The notes under the pieces were generated by a model. The model saw only the letters and a program-made list of their open reading frames with translations. It was not told the origin of the DNA and searched no databases. From the NCBI RefSeq assembly GCF_040718835.1, contig NZ_JBFEFG010000268.1:1-64000 (forward strand): DNA of 64,000 nt, in the 5' to 3' direction. Shown in pieces: positions 1 through 8,885 of this stretch (positions are counted from its first letter, which is position 1; every line of letters begins with the position of its first letter). Origin of the DNA: Bremerella sp. JC817 (GTDB lineage Bacteria > Planctomycetota > Planctomycetia > Pirellulales > Pirellulaceae). A program made the position numbers and the translations under genes.

Positions 1-102
1 GGCCTGAAACGAACGGTCGGTTCCACCCTGTCTGCAAGGAAGCCATCCGCCATGCTGACCGAAGCCGCCCTGAAAGTCCTGACCTACGCCCTGCGGCGTT
101 AG
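1..102 (+). pseudogene. C-terminal tail of a probable transposase, cut by window start
   Basis: An open frame enters from the left edge and stops at 100-102 after 33 residues. It ends in TEAALKVLTYALRR, which resembles the C-terminal ends of IS4-like DDE transposases that I recall from planctomycetes. That resemblance is from memory only, and no catalytic residue lies inside the window. The same frame stays open after the stop (next entry), so the edge of the element probably lies close to base 102. It could equally be the end of an unrelated gene. Confidence 0.35.
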
Positions 103-363
103 CTGGAAGAGGTTGACGTTGTTGGGTGTTCAACAGAGCAAAACTATTACGAAACTGACCCAGGCAACGCCTCCTACCAAATAATAGGGGCGAGTATCAC
201 AGGTGCAGACAATCACGACGTTACCTCTGACGTAGTAGACTGGATGAATGACAATGGATACACAAACACCCCACATACGGCGATAGACAATGTTGTTGTC
301 GGTGATGTCACGGATCAAATCAATGACATCTTGAACCCTCCTCCGCGAAAAAGACTGAGGTGA
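103..363 (+). pseudogene. Headless C-terminal fragment, possible polymorphic-toxin tail
   Basis: The frame is open for 86 codons directly after the transposase-like tail and has no plausible start codon. It reads as a real acidic protein end, with segments such as NASYQIIGASITGADNHDV and DVVDWMNDNGYTNTPHTAID, and ends at 363. Three bases later a small membrane-protein gene begins on the same strand. The arrangement of a headless C-terminal module followed closely by a small gene resembles the Rhs-tip/immunity pair at 9.3-10.3 kb. I do not recognise the domain, so the toxin idea is inference. The 5' part was probably lost through the neighbouring insertion element. Confidence 0.35.
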
Positions 364-366
364 TAA

Positions 367-789
367 GTGAAGCCCATATGGCAGATTTCACTCGCCCACT
401 TGATCCTTCTGGTCTTCTGTGTGTGTCTGTACCTCGGATTTAGATCGTCCATCTTAAAACTCATGCCTGTTTCGGGTAGCGCATTTACATTCTCAATGAC
501 TGCTGTGTTTTTCATCCTAGAAAGATACAAGGAGTGGCGTAACAGGCCCATAGGCTGGGGTGAAGCGATTCGTTGTATTTCGCCAGCCTGGTTTAGTGGA
601 AGCCTGATAGGCGTTGATTTTGCGGAGTCACTAAGGCAAGAGCAGGGATATTGGGACTGGGCAAGTGATTGGGGTATCTTCGTCGCTTGGACAGGGATTC
701 AGCTAGCTCTCGCAATTTTCACTTATTTATCAGGTCGAGTATCTCTTGCTCTATATCGATTCGTCAGGCAAGATTCTAACGATATGTGA
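367..789 (+). CDS. Small polytopic membrane protein, function unknown
   Basis: This encodes 140 residues from a GTG start three bases after the previous stop, which suggests translational coupling. Hydrophobic segments lie near residues 6-24 (SLAHLILLVFCVCLYLGF), about 36-52, and about 95-125 (IFVAWTGIQLALAIFTYL), giving three or four membrane passes. A basic stretch (ERYKEWRNR) follows the second. No family is recognised. Its position behind a headless C-terminal fragment makes a membrane immunity protein possible, but nothing in the sequence shows this directly. Confidence 0.55.
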   Translation: MKPIWQISLAHLILLVFCVCLYLGFRSSILKLMPVSGSAFTFSMTAVFFILERYKEWRNRPIGWGEAIRCISPAWFSGSLIGVDFAESLRQEQGYWDWASDWGIFVAWTGIQLALAIFTYLSGRVSLALYRFVRQDSNDM

Positions 790-1190
790 AGTTATGAAAA
801 AGATGCGTCCCTTTTCGTAACTCTCGCGCGATTTGGTCCATTACGGCACGAAGTGTCCTATGTCGAGAAATTGAACCTTGTCGGGCGGGGTGGCACTCAA
901 CGCTGGTAACGATTTCCCTCAGCGCAAAAAATAAGTCTTGATGCGGAAAGCGGTTGGGCCTTCAATGCTCGCCGCCAAACCAGCAGTACTTCCAGGCCGG
1001 AGCCTTGGAATGTCGCATCAAAACAGCACGAATCTTTGCACATCTATTTCGAACTGGGAAGCCGTATTCGAAGTTTTGGGGAGCATGCCAATCCAGAGCT
1101 TAGCTTATTGAGCGAGATGTTTGCATCGTGCAAGCTTCGCTTCGCGACAAACTGGGAAACCCAAATCACCCACAGCATTGCAATCTAGCT
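790..1190. other. Intergenic stretch without recognisable gene
   Basis: About 400 bases between the small membrane protein and the hsdR remnant. Short open frames occur on both strands, but none has a convincing start, ribosome-binding site or recognisable protein. It is probably decayed DNA of the same mosaic region. Confidence 0.5.
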
Positions 1191-1470
1191 TCACCTTGCA
1201 GGAGAACCCCACTCCGAACACAACGCCTCCGCCTATTCCAGAACCAGTTTCGTCGCTTCCGCTTCCAAATCAGGCGGATAGCCGTGCTTTCGGAGGACTC
1301 GGCGGACGAGGATGCGGATCTTGGCTCGGGCGTTTTCGCGGGTGCTGCCAGTCGATCGTCACGCTGCTGCGGAATTTAGTGACCAGTTCGGTGGCGATCA
1401 CTTTCAGTTCATCGATCCTCGTTACTTCGATTGCGCTGTTGTTCTGGGCCAGGGCGTCGATGGCCTCCAT
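1191..1470 (-). pseudogene. hsdR: Type I restriction enzyme R subunit, C-terminal remnant
   Basis: Read on the minus strand, the fragment starts with DALAQNNSAIEVTRIDELKV and reaches VTIDW. With a one-base frame shift it continues as [20 protein letters not shown], then [16 protein letters not shown], a TAG stop, AEALCSEWGSP and a final stop. This is the typical C-terminal helical segment of HsdR, which ends in an [15 protein letters not shown] motif followed by a VLEQAE-type helix. The TAG replaces the expected Gln codon CAG. With a frameshift, a nonsense codon and no helicase or nuclease part, it cannot be functional. It abuts an integrase tail on the same strand. No hsdM or hsdS is present in the window. 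Confidence 0.72.
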
Positions 1471-1473
1471 CAG

Positions 1474-1773
1474 TCAAGGGGCATGCGATGTGTCTGCCAT
1501 CCCTGTCAATTCTTGAACTCCCCGATGGGTACGGTTTGGACGCTCTTGCTTCTTCACTCCATACTGAGTTGCCAGCCAGTTGGTTGCGTCGGCGAGGAGG
1601 TCGAGCGGTGCTTTGGCGTAGTGTCGATCGGAAATGGTCGACGGGCTATGGCCGAGAAAAAGATCTTCCAGGCCGCGGAATTTTGGGTTGTTTCGGATGA
1701 GGCTAGCGCTTGTCTTGCGGAAGAGCTTTGAAGGCTTTTGGAAGCCAACATTCAAACGCTTAGGCCACTTCAT
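1474..1773 (-). pseudogene. Tyrosine recombinase (phage integrase) C-terminal remnant
   Basis: The 99-residue frame contains KLFRKTSASLI and, about 20 residues later, LFLGHSPSTISDRHYA. These match the last conserved boxes of tyrosine recombinases: the Arg of the R-K-T-S box, the LGH box and the nucleophilic Tyr in HYA. The N-terminal DNA-binding part and the first catalytic Arg are missing. The plus-strand WG-repeat fragment begins just beyond its upstream end, so the gene was cut at about 1774. It may have driven acquisition of part of this mosaic region. It is clearly a fragment. Confidence 0.7.
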
Positions 1774-1774
1774 T

Positions 1775-1975
1775 CAAGGGCGTGCGTTCGCTGAGTCCCA
1801 ACCGCTTGGAACGTCCGGTTTCATCGACCATACAGGTAAATTCGTGATTGAATTTCCGCAGGTAATTAGCGTTACCTATTTCACACACGATATTGCGTGG
1901 ATGGAAATTGGAGAGAACGATAATAACTACGGATACATGGGAAGCGACGGCCAGTGGATATGGCAGTCAAAATAA
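1775..1975 (+). pseudogene. WG-repeat (KWG) protein, C-terminal fragment
   Basis: The last 66 residues of this frame contain TSGFIDHTGKFVIEFPQ and later NYGYMGSDGQWIWQ, two copies of the GFID-x-x-GK-x-V-I-type repeat found in WG/KWG-repeat proteins. Upstream the frame runs into antisense of the integrase remnant, so the protein has no beginning of its own. It is best read as the surviving 3' end of a repeat protein cut by a rearrangement at about 1774. Such proteins are usually of unknown function and often sit in variable loci. Confidence 0.55.
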
Positions 1976-2225
1976 CAATTCAGTTCTGTCTCTATGACTT
2001 AAATAACGGATATGCAATGAGTTGAGTCAGCACTCAGTTAGCACCAGTTTCTGTTGGAAGCGCAAAACCATCCCTCCACAATTCAGAAAAGGGATCAGTT
2101 CCCTCAGGCCTCGCCTGAATACTACACGGAATCGCTAAACCTTTTCTCCGGTATCGGATAGCAATAATTCCGCAACAGAGAACTCTCATTAGCAGGGTTT
2201 TGCACAGGGAGGTGTAGGTCAGAGG

Positions 2226-2730
2226 AAGTTGGACGCCAACTACGACGTCAATGGCCGCACGACGGTCGGCGTTGGTATCGCGAACCGAGGATTGATGGAT
2301 GGAAAGCTTATGGTTGCTGTTGATGTCACCCATAAGATTTGGGATGACACGGCTTTGCACGAAGTGGTGTCGGACAACCCGTGGGCCGTTGAAAGCGGTG
2401 GATAGTACATCCTGGCCAGGTATCGCATGCGTGCCGGATATACCTGGGTAAAAAACCTGCTTAACGATGCGCCCGGCTGTGTTATCGGCGGCGTTCCAGC
2501 CAACGACTTCGCTTCGGTTCGATTGACCCAAGGTCTTTTCACGATCACCACTCCAGCATCGACTCTCACGCGGGATTGGTGTGGTCGAGGTGCGACCCGG
2601 TGTTGACTTTCATCTGATGGGCGGTGGGATGTTCCGCGATTCGGCTAACCTTGGTGGCTCGACCATCACTTCTATCCAAAGCGATTGGCTTGCGGCCGGG
2701 TTTACCTTGCGCCTTCGTCGCTATGCATGC
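2226..2730 (+). pseudogene. FadL/OmpP1-like outer-membrane transport protein, broken 3' part
   Basis: Three successive frames carry consecutive pieces of one beta-barrel protein. The first has YDVNGRTTVGVGIANRGLMD and MVAVDVTHKIWDD. The second has MRAGYTWVKNLLNDAPG. The third has RGIGVVEVRPGVDFHLMGGG then TSIQSDWLAAGFTLRL. The alternating pattern and the GVDF-x-L-x-x-GGMF end resemble FadL-family proteins of planctomycetes as I recall them. A TAG stop near 2400 and at least two frameshifts break it, and the N-terminal half is absent. The last frame runs on as meaningless sequence to 2955. Confidence 0.5.
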
Positions 2731-2781
2731 TCCGGATTGTTGGTGTCTGAATTGAACCGAATTCGCAGGCCACAAGAAATG

Positions 2782-2814
2782 AAAAGATCGCCAGAAATAT
2801 GTTTCCTGGCGATC
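2782..2814 (-). terminator. Rho-independent terminator for the glycine-rich protein gene
   Basis: Nine-base arms GATCGCCAG (2786-2794) and CTGGCGATC (2806-2814) form a perfect hairpin with an 11-base loop. On the minus strand the hairpin is followed by TTTTC. It lies about 27 bases after the stop of the minus-strand gene at 2841-4448. Confidence 0.8.
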
Positions 2815-2840
2815 CTGACGGTTCACTGGAAGAAATCGTT

Positions 2841-4448
2841 TCAGCTGCCGCTGTTTTCTGAACTCTTGTCCTTCAACCGAACGAGAAGCCACTGCTCGGT
2901 TTTATCGGCTCCAAAGTGGATGAGAACGGGTGCCTCATCCTTCGTCAAGTTGTAGAGGCCGGTTTCAACGACATCGGTCTTATTGTCCCCAACAGTAAAG
3001 GCGACTCGTTGGGTCTTTTTGTCGACGGCCCCCTGGATGACTTGAGTCTTGCCGGTGGACGTGTCGGTATAGTTACCCCGAACGACTCCCTGTTTGTTAA
3101 TGGCGAGTTGAACCGTGACGTTCGAGTTCGAATCGCCGGTCTTGGTCAACGCGAAAACACCCAGCGGCATCCAATTTCCGTCGGATGACGCATCGGCATT
3201 GGCACCCGTTGTGGCAAGATCGCTCGCCTGATCGTAGTACTGCTGCGATGTTCCGACGTCCTGACCGTTGACGTACACATCGTTGTTCTCGTAGATCACC
3301 GTGTTTCCATAGTCATAGTAAATGGGCTGGGCGTCGTAGTAGTTCATCCAAGAGCCAACAGCTCCCCAGGTTGCTGCCCTCCATGCTGTGCCTGCAGCCC
3401 AGCCGGTGGCGAACCAGGCACCCGGGTGATCGGTATACCAGCCGGCATGGTAGATTCCCCAGTCATTGAAGTTTGAGCGGACCGCAACGGCAGAATGATA
3501 TCGTCCCGTCGGAGAAACTCGCGCGTAGCCAGCAGCCACACCGGCTGGTCCGGCCGCGACACCTCTTGCAGCGAACCCGCCATCAGGCCCACGAACTGCG
3601 GAACCAGCGGCGACGCCACGTGGTCCAGCGGCAACTCCACGAGCGGCCGCTCCGCCGTAGGGGCTGCGAACGGCTCCACCGGCTGCAACATCGCCACCTG
3701 GTCCGCGAACTGCTCCTTGAATGGCTCCGCCGCCATCTGCTCCTTGAACTCCGCGAAAACCGGCTTCACCCCCAAACGCTCCTTCGGCCCCGCCCCGATA
3801 GGCGGTGTTTCCTTGGGGGCCTGTCACGCTGACTCCCGCTGCCTGTCCACCGCGCGGTCCCTCAACGGATCCACTGTTGAAATCGAAGTTACTTCCTAGA
3901 TCGCGCCCACTCTCACCATTGAGATTCGTGTTGATGTTGGTCGTGTGATTGAAATTGTTGACGTTGGTCGAACTCAAGTTGTGCATTCCGCCATCGGAAG
4001 GGAGCCCAAGGAAGCTGCTTAGTTGACTTCGGCTAGGTGCTTGTCCCGAGAATCGATCCCCAAAGCTATCTTGGGAGAGTCCGCCCCCCAAACCATTGCC
4101 TTCGAGACCCCGATCACCCAGTCCACCACCTAGGCCACTGCCACCTAGGCCACTGCCACCTAGGCCACGATCGCCAAGGCCACCCCCTCCGAGTCCAGCA
4201 CCGCCAAAGCCACCGCCGCCACCGAGACCGCCGCCACCGAGACCGCCGCCACCGAGACCGCCGCCACCGAGGCTACGACCTCCTCCACCGAGGCTACGAC
4301 CTCCTCCACCGAAGCTTCCACCACCGAAGCCACCTCCGCCGCCGTGGAATCCTCCACCACCGCCAAAACCGCGGGCCCAGGTGGAATAGGAGGGAAGTAG
4401 GAAGGTCAAACACAAGGTTATGGCAGCGAATGTAAGTATGCGTTTCAT
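2841..4448 (-). CDS. Glycine-rich exported surface protein with tandem repeats
   Basis: The product is 535 residues with a clear signal peptide (hydrophobic residues 5-22, then STWARG). Residues about 27-130 are almost entirely Gly, with Leu, Phe or Ser spacers (GLGGGGLGGG units). Residues about 190-330 form a second low-complexity block of AARGVAAGPRG-type units. Then comes a Trp/Tyr-rich segment (WGIYHAGWYTDHPGAWF), followed by a C-terminal domain of about 130 residues with regular beta-strand patterning. Similar planctomycete proteins are often labelled mu-protocadherin-like cell-surface proteins. That name is uninformative about function. The gene is monocistronic with its own terminator. 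A cell-wall or extracellular-matrix role is inference. Confidence 0.8.
   Translation of the reverse strand: MKRILTFAAITLCLTFLLPSYSTWARGFGGGGGFHGGGGGFGGGSFGGGGRSLGGGGRSLGGGGLGGGGLGGGGLGGGGGFGGAGLGGGGLGDRGLGGSGLGGSGLGGGLGDRGLEGNGLGGGLSQDSFGDRFSGQAPSRSQLSSFLGLPSDGGMHNLSSTNVNNFNHTTNINTNLNGESGRDLGSNFDFNSGSVEGPRGGQAAGVSVTGPQGNTAYRGGAEGAFGGEAGFRGVQGADGGGAIQGAVRGPGGDVAAGGAVRSPYGGAAARGVAAGPRGVAAGSAVRGPDGGFAARGVAAGPAGVAAGYARVSPTGRYHSAVAVRSNFNDWGIYHAGWYTDHPGAWFATGWAAGTAWRAATWGAVGSWMNYYDAQPIYYDYGNTVIYENNDVYVNGQDVGTSQQYYDQASDLATTGANADASSDGNWMPLGVFALTKTGDSNSNVTVQLAINKQGVVRGNYTDTSTGKTQVIQGAVDKKTQRVAFTVGDNKTDVVETGLYNLTKDEAPVLIHFGADKTEQWLLVRLKDKSSENSGS
4127..4310. repeat. Short tandem repeats coding the Gly-rich block
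   Basis: Three arrays adjoin. About three copies of a 15-mer (TAGGCCACTGCCACC and variants) start near 4131. Four copies of the 15-mer CCGCCGCCACCGAGA span about 4213-4270. Two copies of a 21-base unit (GGCTACGACCTCC plus TCCACCGA) span about 4271-4312. Unit lengths are multiples of three, so copy number can change without breaking the frame. Confidence 0.8.
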
Positions 4449-4497
4449 TGGGAATGTTCTCGATTAGGGGATTTCAGCGTGGACGGAAAGCGATGAA

Positions 4498-5421
4498 CTA
4501 TTGGGCGACCGGTTGTCTTTTGATGACAATCTCGTCGGTATCCGGCAAAGCTCTATCTCCCAGGGAGCGTTGAACCGATTTCCAAGAGTAGGCGTTTTCA
4601 TCCAGAGGACGAAGTAGATTCACGGCGCTTGTTTTGAAGCCATCAGCGGTCACTCCATGAACCGTTGCTTTCCAGCTGCTTCCCATGAAGAACCAAGTGC
4701 CAATCGCGTGTCCACCGTCGGGACTAAAATCCCAAGACTGGATCGTCTTGGTTGCCTGATTCCATCCGATGAGCTGAACACCGGACGACTTGGTACCATC
4801 GTGCTTGGTGATTGTATACGCGCGTTCGATGAAACTCTTGTTGCCGATCCAGCTGCAGACAGATTCCACCTTAAAGCCATGCTCCTCAGCAACCCAATTT
4901 CCGATGAGCCATTCCAACTCTGCAATGCCAGAGTAGTTGGAAACTCGCGGCGTGAAGGAATCTCGAACGGAGGCCATCAGCCATTTTCCATCCACCTTGT
5001 TGTGGACCACGACATATTTCGTGAAGCCAGGCTGACCCGCCGGTGGAGGCTCGACTTCGGCACGTCCTTCTTCGATCGCTACGTCATCGCTTACCATTCG
5101 CAACGAGGTAATACTGAGACGGATTTTTAAGCCTGGATTCTCGGCGAAGAACTTTGCATAACCCGCTTCAATCTCGGCACGTCCTGAGAATTGCTTGCCG
5201 GTATCGTCAATGTATTCGCCTTTGACTGTCCACATCTTGGCAATGCTCTTGGCATTCCCCTGGTTAAAGGCTTTGACGAAGGCATCCGCCCCGGTACGAA
5301 TTTCGGCGAGATCTGCCTCACTACTCACCGGCTCCGCAGCTTGAAGTGCCGCAGCCGATAAGATCCACAGCGCCGTAAATACGATCAGGGGACACCGGAC
5401 GAACTTTTGAGTCAAACTCAT
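4498..5421 (-). CDS. Exported SnoaL/DUF4440-type protein
   Basis: The start is set at the ATG at 5421, because the residues upstream (YPIPQQSVDQNRSY) precede a good signal peptide (CPLIVFTALWILSAAALQA). The mature part has two halves. The first (about residues 30-150) matches the SnoaL-like/DUF4440 pattern: EIRTGADAFVKAFNQGNAKS, MWTVKGEYIDDTG, then a beta-rich region ending in VHNKVDGKWLMASVRD. The second half (about 165-300) has LEWLIGNWV and WNQATKTIQSWDFSPDGG, like DUF1579-type lipocalin-fold domains. Such fusions are common in planctomycetes and their substrate is unknown. The gene is single, 49 bases downstream of the Gly-rich gene's start codon. Confidence 0.75.
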   Translation of the reverse strand: MSLTQKFVRCPLIVFTALWILSAAALQAAEPVSSEADLAEIRTGADAFVKAFNQGNAKSIAKMWTVKGEYIDDTGKQFSGRAEIEAGYAKFFAENPGLKIRLSITSLRMVSDDVAIEEGRAEVEPPPAGQPGFTKYVVVHNKVDGKWLMASVRDSFTPRVSNYSGIAELEWLIGNWVAEEHGFKVESVCSWIGNKSFIERAYTITKHDGTKSSGVQLIGWNQATKTIQSWDFSPDGGHAIGTWFFMGSSWKATVHGVTADGFKTSAVNLLRPLDENAYSWKSVQRSLGDRALPDTDEIVIKRQPVAQ

Positions 5422-6502
5422 GATGTAAGACCTATTTTGATCCACACTCTGTTGAGGAATCGGATACCAGACTTCAGGGGACAAGCAAGAACTGGACGCT
5501 GGATGTCCAATAGCGAGCCACGCACGTCATGCCGAGTGGTTCGTCATCAAGGTTGGCTTCCATCATGAAAGCCTGTGGTACTAAGCTTGGAGAGGACCCC
5601 ACATTCTCGAAATCACGTTGGGAATAACGCCGTCCGAAAAAGCGGGTCATTACCGGATCATCACGAAAGTCCGATGCGAATCGAGACCTTTCGTCACGTT
5701 TCTGACGAGGGTCGACGTGTGTTTTTCATATTAGCTTACGTCAAAGGAGTGGAACAAGAATTCCACATCTTCGCCAAGTTTTCTTACCTTTCCATCAGGG
5801 CGATGTCTCGTCGTATCGAAGAGCATGTATGCCGAAGGAATGGCGGGAATTGTGCAGCACTTGCCAGTTTTATTGCAACTCGATTGGCATCGTTTCGCCT
5901 AATGACCAGTCGCCAACAGCGTATCTAAGTCAGTCGTCCCATTGGAGATGCGACTCTGCCATGATCAGAGCCTGCAGCTGGGGGAAATGCCGGGAGTAGG
6001 CTGAACCGATTCGTGGCGTTCGCAGTCATCCCATGTTCTTTGTTCAACACGAGTTAACGCAAGTGCAATGGACTGACAGCTAGACTCTCATAGCTCATAA
6101 GAACCGCGAATTGTGGGACCGACGAAATATTCTTTGGAGACTTTTCAGTTCGCCGTCGTGCTCCTGCTATGTATCTCGCCCCTGTTGGATGAGTCCGCTG
6201 GGGGAAGGCTAGTCGAGGCATTCGTGTTGACGGTAGTTCTCGTCGCACTCTACATCTAACACGCAAGTGCTCAGCGGTGTGGACCGGGAACGACAAATAT
6301 ATCGATTGGAAGTCTGGCCAAGATGGCTATGGACGCCTACGGCCACAAGTTGCCGTGAATTAACCGACAGTCGGTCCCGCTGAACGAATGTCGGTCGAAT
6401 TCCAGTCTCGAGAGAACGTCTTCAGGGGCCGCGAGCAGGCAGCCTGATTGGGTGCCTGCTGTTGCGTCTCGTCGACAAGACTTGAACCCTGAGCTTGGCG
6501 AG
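5422..6502. other. Long stretch without a convincing gene
   Basis: About 1.1 kb. A 117-codon plus-strand frame at 5575-5928 has neither recognisable domains nor a good ribosome-binding site. Near 6320-6358 a plus-strand frame ends KMAMDAYGHKLP and then stops, which weakly resembles the HYA/YGHLLP end of tyrosine recombinases, but only about 12 residues can be compared. The rest looks like decayed sequence. Confidence 0.45.
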
Positions 6503-6697
6503 CTACTCGCGCCCTGATTCCAGTTTCTGCAGCCCTTCCTCAGGCTTCTTGATCTCCTCGGGGGCTAACTCGGCGCGATCGATTGAAATGGTCAGCTTGT
6601 TGAACTTGGCCGTGAGCTCAAACGGCGGGCTATAATCCTCGTCGTTGACGCCTGTGATTGTGTCAGATCTGAGGTCGAAGCTTACATTCCATTGCAG
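6503..6697 (-). pseudogene. Arylsulfatase C-terminal fragment
   Basis: A start-less minus-strand frame of 64 codons reads NDEDYSPPFELTAKFNKLTI followed by SIDRAELAPEEIKKPEEG. The Y-x-x-PF-x-x-T(A/G)-x-x-x-K-x-T-I-x-(I/L) pattern is the common last strand pair of arylsulfatases, next to a charged tail. No sulfatase sequence is found upstream on that strand, so only the 3' end survives. A complete sulfatase lies at 51 kb. Confidence 0.55.
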
Positions 6698-6925
6698 TTT
6701 TTTTCACCCCAAGTTTAGACTGTCGATAGCAGCGTTTCCGCGAGTGAGTTCTAAACGGTCGTTGATGAATATTGTGCGGACTCGAAGCGAAGTGATTCAC
6801 CTTGGATTGGTCAGTGACACGGACGAGTCAATTTGCCGGGGGCGAATCGCGAACGGGTGGCAGCGACAAGTTGGTCTGCGACGTCTAAAGTGCCCCCCGC
6901 ATGAATTGGTCCCATGAGATAAGTC

Positions 6926-8767
6926 ATGAATTTTAACCAGCTCACTTTAATCTTCGCGGTAACCGCTTGTCTTGCGAGAGTAGGTTCTGCCGATCCACCG
7001 CAACATGTCGACAGAAATGGGGACTCGTGGGAAAGAATCCCTGGGATCATTGATTCAATCTCCGCCACTTCCTATCGAGAGCAATTGGATGAATTGCATT
7101 CTCTAACAAGCATCAAACTTGGGTATCCGCAATCATCGGTGAATTTGAACACGGCCGTCCACAAGCAGTACATGCTTCGGACCAAGCGGAATTGGCAGCA
7201 GTGGTGGAAATCGACGGGTGAGCCAGTTTCCGCAGAGAAAGAGCAACATTCGAAAGTTGACCTACCCGCATTCAATATGGGCTGGGAGTTCTTCGGAACG
7301 AAGAACAAGCAGCCAGACGATATTCAGCCTGTCTGGATTCCTGCGACTTGGGGCCTCTATATTACGTTTACCAACGGGGACTATTACGGACTGGTACGCG
7401 AGGTATGGATTATTGAGCGAGGCGATTCTCAGGCCAGTCTGACCAGGCTTCGCGGAGATTACTTTTCAGGTTCTGCCGACAATTTCAGGAGAGTACCTTG
7501 GGATGTGACACTGAAGGAGTTGAGGGATTTTACTCCAGAAAAAGCCGATCAACTCCTCAGAGCTCTGCACTACCTGCATCAATACGCGCCAGAAGTTAAT
7601 GAGGATGTTCCTGAGGATAGCTTGCAGGGACTCTACTATCCCTATTCGTCCGTTCAGTTGAGGGATGGCCGCAATCGAGTCCTTTGCAATACGGAAGGCT
7701 ACGAGTTCTGCAAATCTCGGTCAAAGTATGGCGATGACAAATCGGGCCGAACCTATTACTTCTTAAGCACAATTTTCGCCGATGATGCGAAGTGGAAATT
7801 AGTCTCCGGATCTCCGAGCGCGAAGCTGGCACCCTATCATTCGTTCCTATCGATGAGCAAGCCTGGGTTTGCATCGAATGCAGCGGATGTGATCAAGCTC
7901 TTCGGCAATCAGGGTGGTATTTCAGAATTGCAAGCGATGCTCGACTGGGCTGACAAGGAATTGGCGGCGACCGATCCCGAGATCGATTGGGAAATGTGCA
8001 CGAACCAATTTGGGGCCAAGGGCAAGGACAACGTTATTTGGTTAAACAGGACGGCGATCCAAGAGACGCTGAAAGAGATCAAAGCAGCAATAGTGCGATT
8101 AGAGGCAAGACAGAATTCTGGCGAGGACGTTGCTGGCGACCTATTTGCTGCCTGCCTGGTACGATCGAAAGAACTGGAACGCAAAGTTGATGCCATGTTG
8201 GCCTTGGAGAGAAGAGAAAAAGAACAGGCCATTCTGCGATATCCCCTTCCACTGCGAGACTTGATCAGGATTTATGACCATCCAGGTAATACCGATTGGA
8301 CGCAGATCTCAGCCGCCATCCAGGCCATTCGGAGTAAACCGGACCCTAAGCTTTTTGCCCAACTGGTGCAGGCAATGGATGAAGAGTCCTTCAAGCCTGA
8401 ACGACTTCTGAAAACCATAATGGTCAACGAGCTAGAACTATCGGAAGTAAAGCCATGGAACGACGAACAGGAAGCGATCGCAATGGAAGCTTGTATTGAC
8501 GCGTTTCCACTCGCCAAGGATGAGGCGAAAGAGAGTCTCGTAGAGATCTTGTTGCTTATCTGCGGTGAAGGTCGGATCGCATTCAAGACAACCAGCGGAG
8601 GTCGAGTCGTCGAAATACGGATGACCGAGGACGGATATCGCCATTCGCAAGGCCCTTCTGATTTCCCACCATCCGTCGAGCAAACACAAAACAAGCTTCG
8701 ACGCTTATACAAAGATGCCAAATCCAACCGGCATGCACTGGGCAACACGAATCAGCCTTCTGATTGA
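6926..8767 (+). CDS. Exported protein of unknown function (613 aa)
   Basis: This is a long, well-formed frame with a signal peptide (MNFNQLTLIFAVTACLARVG, cleavage near SADP). The mature protein is soluble, rich in Trp and charged residues, and has no membrane segments. Helical, repeat-like stretches occupy about residues 310-560 (IRLEARQNSG, LVRSKELERKVDAMLALERR). I recognise no catalytic motif or family. The start ATG at 6926 fits the signal peptide, although the upstream ribosome-binding site is weak. It stands alone between an arylsulfatase remnant and an Rhs fragment, yet its frame is intact, so it is probably still used. Confidence 0.7.
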   Translation: MNFNQLTLIFAVTACLARVGSADPPQHVDRNGDSWERIPGIIDSISATSYREQLDELHSLTSIKLGYPQSSVNLNTAVHKQYMLRTKRNWQQWWKSTGEPVSAEKEQHSKVDLPAFNMGWEFFGTKNKQPDDIQPVWIPATWGLYITFTNGDYYGLVREVWIIERGDSQASLTRLRGDYFSGSADNFRRVPWDVTLKELRDFTPEKADQLLRALHYLHQYAPEVNEDVPEDSLQGLYYPYSSVQLRDGRNRVLCNTEGYEFCKSRSKYGDDKSGRTYYFLSTIFADDAKWKLVSGSPSAKLAPYHSFLSMSKPGFASNAADVIKLFGNQGGISELQAMLDWADKELAATDPEIDWEMCTNQFGAKGKDNVIWLNRTAIQETLKEIKAAIVRLEARQNSGEDVAGDLFAACLVRSKELERKVDAMLALERREKEQAILRYPLPLRDLIRIYDHPGNTDWTQISAAIQAIRSKPDPKLFAQLVQAMDEESFKPERLLKTIMVNELELSEVKPWNDEQEAIAMEACIDAFPLAKDEAKESLVEILLLICGEGRIAFKTTSGGRVVEIRMTEDGYRHSQGPSDFPPSVEQTQNKLRRLYKDAKSNRHALGNTNQPSD

Positions 8768-8885
8768 GCGTTAATAACTCGGAAAGCTTGATGAAACCGT
8801 TTGCCGTAGACCAGCCGGCGGACAGGGTGGAAATAGGATTGTTAATCGATTCACCTGAACCTAGGACTTCGCGAATCGCTTAATT

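Noticed and set aside
4127..4310. Regular short repeats considered as a CRISPR array.
   Set aside because: Units adjoin without spacers, are multiples of three and lie in a coding frame.
4037..4435. Pro/Arg/His-rich frames opposite the Gly-rich protein.
   Set aside because: They simply read the complement of Gly codons in tandem repeats.
5575..5928. A 117-codon frame as a gene.
   Set aside because: No ribosome-binding site, recognisable domain or coding look. Its start lies in non-coding sequence.
6320..6358. KMAMDAYGHKLP as an integrase tail.
   Set aside because: Only about 12 residues look right and nothing upstream in frame supports a recombinase.
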